A DNA stretch of 26,609 nucleotides from an archaeon (GTDB lineage: Archaea; Thermoproteota; Nitrososphaeria; Conexivisphaerales; UBA164): contig JAJZYL010000001.1 of NCBI GenBank assembly GCA_021798095.1, forward strand, positions 1 through 26,609. Direction: 5' to 3'. Position 1 is the stretch's first letter; each line of letters opens with the position of its first letter. The notes beneath the pieces are model-generated. The model did no database searches and was not told where the DNA came from. It was given only the letters and a program-made list of their open reading frames with translations. The translations under genes and the position numbers were made by a program. Shown here piece by piece: positions 25,394-26,609 of the stretch.

Positions 25394-26609
25394 CTACATA
25401 TAGATATCCACTAAACCTGTGCCTACTGGTATCGTAGACCCCACTATAACGTTTTCCGTTACCCCTTTCAACTTGTCGCTTATCCCTTTGCTCGCCGCGT
25501 CCGCCAATGTTGGCACCGTAATTTCAAAGGCTGCCCTAGCTAATACGCTTGCCTTGAAGCCGACTATCCCGTGCCGGCCGAGCGGTGTCAGCGACCCCCT
25601 ATTGGTCATCATATCAGCTATCAATGCTATGTGCCTATAATCTACTTCGAGGCCCTGCTCGTTTAGCGTGTTTAAAATTTCATTGATGAGCGTGTTTCTC
25701 ACAGCCTCTATTCCTAGGACCGCCTGCACCTCATAAAGGTTGTTAGTCGTAGTTCTGGACGCATCAACGCCGCTGAATATGAGCACCTTACCAAGGTTTG
25801 AGCCTGTGGTTTGAATTATCCATTCATTACCCCTCTGTAATATTGACGCCGAAGTGATACCTGGAATACCCCCTACACGCATGGATAGGCCCTTCTTCCT
25901 GAACGCCTGGAGCGTAGTTAAGTCTGAATTACCCATGTTCACTTTGATGAGGTGTCCCGCCTTTTCGTAGGTTACCTTCCTCTTTCCTGTGGTCAACGCG
26001 TCTACGACCTCATCCGGTTCTATACCCCTTTCCTCCATCTTGCTAGGTGATAGTACAAAAACAACTGTTCCCTCTTCAGGAATTAGAGAAGAGTTCACGA
26101 CTATATTATCGAGCTTGGTAAAGAGAATTCTCTTTGTGACCTCAGCCGCCTTTTCCTTGGAAGAGCGATGATCTTCATCTAAATAAATCTCCATCGACGG
26201 CGTAGATGGCTCCTTCCTAGCGTCCATTAATTCGATCAGCCTAGGAAGACCCAATGTGACGTCGCGCTCCTTAACCCCAGCGAAATGGAAGGTCCTCAGC
26301 GTCATCTGAGTCCCCGGCTCCCCCATCGATTGGGCGGCTATTACGCCAACCGCTTCACCTGGTTCAACGATGCTCTTTTGATATAGGTTGACAACCGCTT
26401 TGATGATCTGATTGACGGCCTCTACGCTGAACTTGCTTTCCTCCAGCTTGGCCTTTAGTTCTTCAACAAGTTTTGGATTAAGCTTTGAGCTGTATCTTCC
26501 CACCGTCTTTTCGATATCGTCCCTACTGGCCCTTTTACCGTCCTTATTAGCATTGTATCTCTCTATTTCGATCAGATTTTCTATGTTCACGGCCCTACCA
26601 TGATCGCTC
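25394..26609 (-). CDS. rpoA: DNA-directed RNA polymerase subunit A, A'' portion (5' end outside the window)
   Basis: C-terminal (A'') part of the largest RNA polymerase subunit. Hallmarks are EPGEAVGVIAAQSMGEPGTQMTLRTFHFAG (bridge helix/trigger loop region), then TLGLPRLIELMDARKEPSTP, the C-terminal block RHIALIADMMTNRGSLTPLGRHGI and the ending VIVGSTIPVGTGLVDIYM. A GTG at 26590 could be a start, but the frame is open to the last base, reading SDHGRAVNIENLIE across it. This looks like the continuous joint of an unsplit thaumarchaeal rpoA, so the feature is annotated as partial. Confidence 0.93.
   Translation of the reverse strand, partial: SDHGRAVNIENLIEIERYNANKDGKRASRDDIEKTVGRYSSKLNPKLVEELKAKLEESKFSVEAVNQIIKAVVNLYQKSIVEPGEAVGVIAAQSMGEPGTQMTLRTFHFAGVKERDVTLGLPRLIELMDARKEPSTPSMEIYLDEDHRSSKEKAAEVTKRILFTKLDNIVVNSSLIPEEGTVVFVLSPSKMEERGIEPDEVVDALTTGKRKVTYEKAGHLIKVNMGNSDLTTLQAFRKKGLSMRVGGIPGITSASILQRGNEWIIQTTGSNLGKVLIFSGVDASRTTTNNLYEVQAVLGIEAVRNTLINEILNTLNEQGLEVDYRHIALIADMMTNRGSLTPLGRHGIVGFKASVLARAAFEITVPTLADAASKGISDKLKGVTENVIVGSTIPVGTGLVDIYM

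Overview
This window is from an archaeon, most probably a member of the Nitrososphaerota (Thaumarchaeota). The elongation factor 1A P-loop region reads GHVDNGKSTTMGHFL, a form I know from thaumarchaeal EF-1A. The 16S and 23S rRNA genes are linked with no tRNA-Ala in the spacer and no 5S rRNA behind them. The RNA polymerase A'' reading frame stays open through the right edge of the window, which suggests the unsplit rpoA of this phylum. Archaeal TATA boxes lie about 25-30 bases in front of many start codons, so leaderless transcription is common. No ammonia-oxidation gene is present, so nothing here supports an ammonia-oxidising lifestyle.

Left part (1-9.3 kb): family I pyrophosphatase (-), a metallo-beta-lactamase-fold hydrolase (+), a relic of an IS200/IS605 TnpB/omega-RNA end abutting tRNA-Ser(UGA), and an aKMT-like protein lysine methyltransferase (+). 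Then comes a tightly coupled minus-strand operon: a membrane-anchored surface/secreted protein, an ABC ATPase and an ABC-2 permease. A 0.47-kb gap with a decayed TnpB C-terminus leads to pyruvate phosphate dikinase (-).

Middle (9.4-14.5 kb): the rRNA operon on the minus strand, 16S, 23S, tRNA-Val(UAC), then a T-tract. Both rRNAs are enclosed by long flanking helices that contain textbook bulge-helix-bulge motifs, 3-nt bulge / 4 bp / 3-nt bulge, visible base by base.

Right part (14.8-26.6 kb): a cytosolic sulfite-oxidase-fold molybdoenzyme (-), divergent from RNase P subunit Rpp21 and alkyladenine DNA glycosylase (+); a stand-alone SufC (-); a fused ADP-forming acyl-CoA synthetase (-); ThyX (+); tRNA-Gln(CUG) with an unusual C33; SepF (+); and an unrecognised 97-residue protein (+) whose TATA box sits inside a perfect inverted repeat. 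The informational block on the minus strand is rpoA(A'') - rpl30e - nusA - rps12 - rps7, then a 0.38-kb gap with a second TnpB/omega-RNA relic, a winged-helix regulator and EF-1A.

The most unusual material is the set of three decayed TnpB loci, two of which keep a recognisable right-end hairpin fused to the last codons of tnpB. One is next to a tRNA gene and one sits inside the normally compact ribosomal str cluster. No complete transposon, CRISPR array, prophage or obviously new defence system is present.
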